From assembly GCA_002353295.1 (NCBI GenBank), contig DEJG01000001.1, forward strand, positions 4,074 through 39,135: a stretch of 35,062 bases of DNA, written 5' to 3'. This document shows, piece by piece, positions 33,206 through 35,062 of the stretch. This DNA is from Prevotella sp. UBA2754 (GTDB taxonomy: Bacteria > Bacteroidota > Bacteroidia > Bacteroidales > Bacteroidaceae). Every line of letters begins with the position of its first letter. Within the stretch, counting starts at the first letter, position 1. Below the pieces are notes generated by a model that worked only from the letters and a program-made list of their open reading frames with translations, made no database searches and had not been told where the DNA came from. Made by a program: the position numbers and the translations under genes.

Positions 33206-34765
33206 CTACTCGCCCAACTCTTTAACAATCGCTTCAATCTTCTGATTCAGTGCATTGCCCTCGGCAATCAGGGTGGAGAGCGTGCTGTTGACAGCCTTGA
33301 TGTCGATGACCTCACGCGTGTCTTCCTGCTCCACATAGCTCGATACGCTGAGGTTGCAATCGTTCTCAAGGATGGCATCGTTCTTCACCAGCTTCGCTAA
33401 GTATTGTTCGTCCTTGCGATTGGCAAACAGCTCCAGAATCTTGTCCTGATGCTCAGGCAACAGAATGTTCTTATTGCCGTTCTTCTGGAATAGCTTGCTG
33501 GCATCGATGAAGAGCACAGAACTGTCGCGCTTGGCACTCTTTTTCAGCACAATGATGCAGGTGGCAATGCCTACACCGAAGAAAAGGTTGGCAGGCAACT
33601 GGATAACGGTATCCACGAAGTTGTGGCTGATGAGATACTGGCGTATCTTCTTTTCGTCGCCACCACGATACAACACACCTGGGAACTCTACGATAGCGGC
33701 AGTGCCCTGCTCAGAGAGGTGCCACAGCATGTGCATCGTAAAAGCAAGGTCGGCAGCACTCTTAGGTGCCAACACACCAGCAGGGGCAAAACGCTCGTCG
33801 TTGATGAGCAGGGTGTTGTCCTTGCCCTCCCACTTCAGCGAATAAGGGGGATTCGAGACAATAGCGTCAAAAGGTGCATCCTGCATGTGCTGGGGCTTCA
33901 ACAGCGTGTCCTCCAGACGGATGTCGAAGTTGTCGTAGTTCACGTTGTGCAGGAACATATTGATGCGACAGAGGTTGTAGGTGGTGGGATTCACCTCCTG
34001 CCCGAAGTATTTCAGATTAGGATTTTCCTTGCCCACCGTCTTGGCAAACTTCAACAGCAGCGAGCCTGAGCCACAGGCAGGGTCATAGACTTTCTGAATG
34101 TTAGGATTGTTGTAGGAAGCCAGTCGTGCCAACACCTCACTGACCTGCTGAGGGGTGAAGAACTCGCCGCCACTCTTTCCTGCCTCCGACGCATACATCT
34201 GCATCAGAAACTCGTAGGTGTCGCCAAAGGTGTCGTTGTCCGTATCGTTGTAGCGACTGCCCAAGTCCATCTGTGCCACCGTCTTCAGCACCTTCGCCAA
34301 CAACTGGTTGCGCTTGATGACGGTAGAACCCAGTGCCTGACTGTCAACGGTGAAGTCTGAGAAGAGTCCGCGCAGGTCATCCTCTGATTCCGTGCCGATG
34401 GCAGAGGCCTCGATGGAACGGAATATCCGGGTGAGCCGTTCGTTCAGGTTCTCGTCCTTGTCGGCAGTCTTCACCACATTCTGAAACAGCTGTGAGGGCA
34501 GGATGAAGTAACCCTTCTCTTCCACCATCTTCCGTCGGATATTCTCAGCCATCTCGTCGCTGATAGTGGTATAGTCAAAATCGGGTTGCTGCGCCTCCAC
34601 CATCAGCTGGTGGATATAGTCGCAAATGTTTTCGGAAATAAAGCGGTAGAAGATAGAACCGAGGACGTAAGCCTTAAACTCCCATCCGTCCACGCTCCCG
34701 CGCAGGTCGTTAGCTATCTTCCATATTGTCTTGTGCAGTTCTGCACGTTCTTGCATGGTTGCCAT
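33206..34765 (-). CDS. hsdM: Type I restriction-modification DNA methyltransferase subunit
   Basis: HsdM transfers methyl groups from S-adenosylmethionine to adenine in the HsdS target and is needed for restriction. The 519-residue protein has the HsdM N-terminal helical domain (about 10-150). The SAM-binding motif I is DPACGSGSLLLKFA (about 228) and the N6-adenine motif IV is NPPYSLKW (about 303). A C-terminal helical region follows (about 440-519). The start MATMQERAELHKTIWKIAND is typical. It is the first gene of the minus-strand locus and has its own promoter. All motifs are intact. Confidence 0.97.
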   Translation of the reverse strand: MATMQERAELHKTIWKIANDLRGSVDGWEFKAYVLGSIFYRFISENICDYIHQLMVEAQQPDFDYTTISDEMAENIRRKMVEEKGYFILPSQLFQNVVKTADKDENLNERLTRIFRSIEASAIGTESEDDLRGLFSDFTVDSQALGSTVIKRNQLLAKVLKTVAQMDLGSRYNDTDNDTFGDTYEFLMQMYASEAGKSGGEFFTPQQVSEVLARLASYNNPNIQKVYDPACGSGSLLLKFAKTVGKENPNLKYFGQEVNPTTYNLCRINMFLHNVNYDNFDIRLEDTLLKPQHMQDAPFDAIVSNPPYSLKWEGKDNTLLINDERFAPAGVLAPKSAADLAFTMHMLWHLSEQGTAAIVEFPGVLYRGGDEKKIRQYLISHNFVDTVIQLPANLFFGVGIATCIIVLKKSAKRDSSVLFIDASKLFQKNGNKNILLPEHQDKILELFANRKDEQYLAKLVKNDAILENDCNLSVSSYVEQEDTREVIDIKAVNSTLSTLIAEGNALNQKIEAIVKELGE

Positions 34766-34802
34766 ATCTATAGTTTCTTTGTTTACTGCTTGTTATTAGA
34801 TG

Positions 34803-34810
34803 CAAAGATA
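34803..34810 (-). promoter_or_regulatory. Promoter -7 element for the hsdM operon
   Basis: The minus strand reads TATCTTTG followed by CATC, 37 bases before the hsdM start codon. A -33 TTG at normal spacing is not evident. Confidence 0.65.
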
Positions 34811-34889
34811 CAAAATATTTATGAAATAGAAGAATTTGGCATACTGAAAATTTTCATTTTGGGTCAACGTTTTTAGGAATACGGTCAAC

Positions 34890-34923
34890 CACCTCAGGGG
34901 AAGCAGACAACTATTCCCAGGTG
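34890..34923. repeat. Inverted repeat / hairpin upstream of hsdM
   Basis: CACCT (34890-34894) and GGGAA (34898-34902) are complementary to AGGTG (34919-34923) and TTCCC (34914-34918), with a CAG bulge and an 11-base loop. It lies about 80 bases upstream of the hsdM promoter. Three GTCAAC motifs surround it (near 34863, 34884 and 34929). Function unknown. The whole interval 34766-35062 holds no convincing gene. Confidence 0.55.
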
Positions 34924-34959
34924 CGAGAGTCAACCTTTTCAGTATGGAACAAAAGACAC

Positions 34960-34990
34960 ATTACAGTATTACAGTATTACAGTATTACAG
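34960..34990. repeat. Tandem repeat of the 8-mer ATTACAGT, nearly four copies
   Basis: Copies lie at 34960-34967, 34968-34975, 34976-34983 and a partial one at 34984-34990. The 8-base period is not a multiple of three, so copy-number change would shift any reading frame across it or alter promoter spacing. Confidence 0.9.
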
Positions 34991-35026
34991 AAGCGATTAC
35001 TGCAAAAAAAGTGAGACCAAAATTTT

Positions 35027-35062
35027 TTATTATATATATAATATATATTATATATATAATAA
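35027..35062. repeat. Perfect 36-bp AT-only palindrome at the window end
   Basis: The first 18 bases (TTATTATATATATAATAT) are the exact reverse complement of the last 18. The palindrome is cut by, or ends at, the window edge, so it may be longer. It could form a cruciform or mark a breakpoint. Confidence 0.9.

Noticed and set aside
34960..34990. CRISPR-like repeats
   Set aside because: The repeat unit is 8 bp, directly tandem, with no spacers and no cas genes nearby.
34944..35062. Open frame of at least 39 codons running off the window end
   Set aside because: It crosses the 8-bp tandem repeat and the AT palindrome and encodes mostly Tyr, Ile and Lys from low-complexity DNA. It cannot be judged without sequence beyond 35062.

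Overview
The window looks like a chromosomal segment from a Bacteroidales bacterium, most likely Prevotella or a close relative. The main reason is the promoter type. Several gene starts are preceded by TAnnTTTG, and most of these also have a TTG about 19-20 bases further upstream, which is the Bacteroidetes sigma-ABfr pattern. Shine-Dalgarno sites are almost absent. The gene content agrees: Rho with a large N-terminal insertion, DUF4301 and DUF5715 proteins, a thrA / phosphoglycerate-mutase-like / thrC operon, and a tiny Lys/Arg-rich COX24-type protein. The species cannot be fixed from sequence reading alone. No rRNA, tRNA, CRISPR array, insertion sequence or prophage was seen.

Layout. Positions 1-1482 hold the C-terminal part of pyruvate:ferredoxin oxidoreductase and its terminator. 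Next come a TPR membrane protein built like a histidine kinase but lacking the phosphoacceptor histidine, overlapped by a flavodoxin/ferredoxin protein (1.7-3.9 kb). Rho and glyA follow (4.0-7.3 kb), then an unassigned structured RNA candidate (7304-7495), riboflavin synthase, and a cluster of HU protein, a 29-residue basic protein and RNase G (8.2-10.3 kb). A glycosyltransferase, a sensorless hybrid histidine kinase and a membrane-anchored EEP-fold protein run to 13.9 kb. A minus-strand operon (17.0-14.0 kb) encodes FabD, a GH13 alpha-amylase-family enzyme and an AlaX-type editing protein. DUF4301 and two tandem acyl-CoA ligase paralogues follow (17.2-22.2 kb). The threonine operon thrA - proposed homoserine kinase - thrC covers 22.3-27.3 kb and meets a minus-strand DUF5715 protein tail to tail.

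The last 7 kb (28.1-35.1 kb) is accessory: a type I restriction-modification locus transcribed on the minus strand in the order hsdM, small membrane protein, hsdS, then hsdR. A YoeB-type toxin-antitoxin pair lies on the opposite strand between hsdS and hsdR. The 47-residue single-pass membrane protein between hsdM and hsdS is coupled to both neighbours by a few bases. The window ends in a gene-free stretch with a hairpin, an 8-bp tandem repeat and a perfect 36-bp AT palindrome.

The most interesting items are the small membrane protein inside the restriction operon, the antisense toxin-antitoxin pair splitting that operon, the unassigned structured RNA before ribE, the kinase-like protein without its histidine, and an M15-peptidase-like zinc signature in DUF5715.
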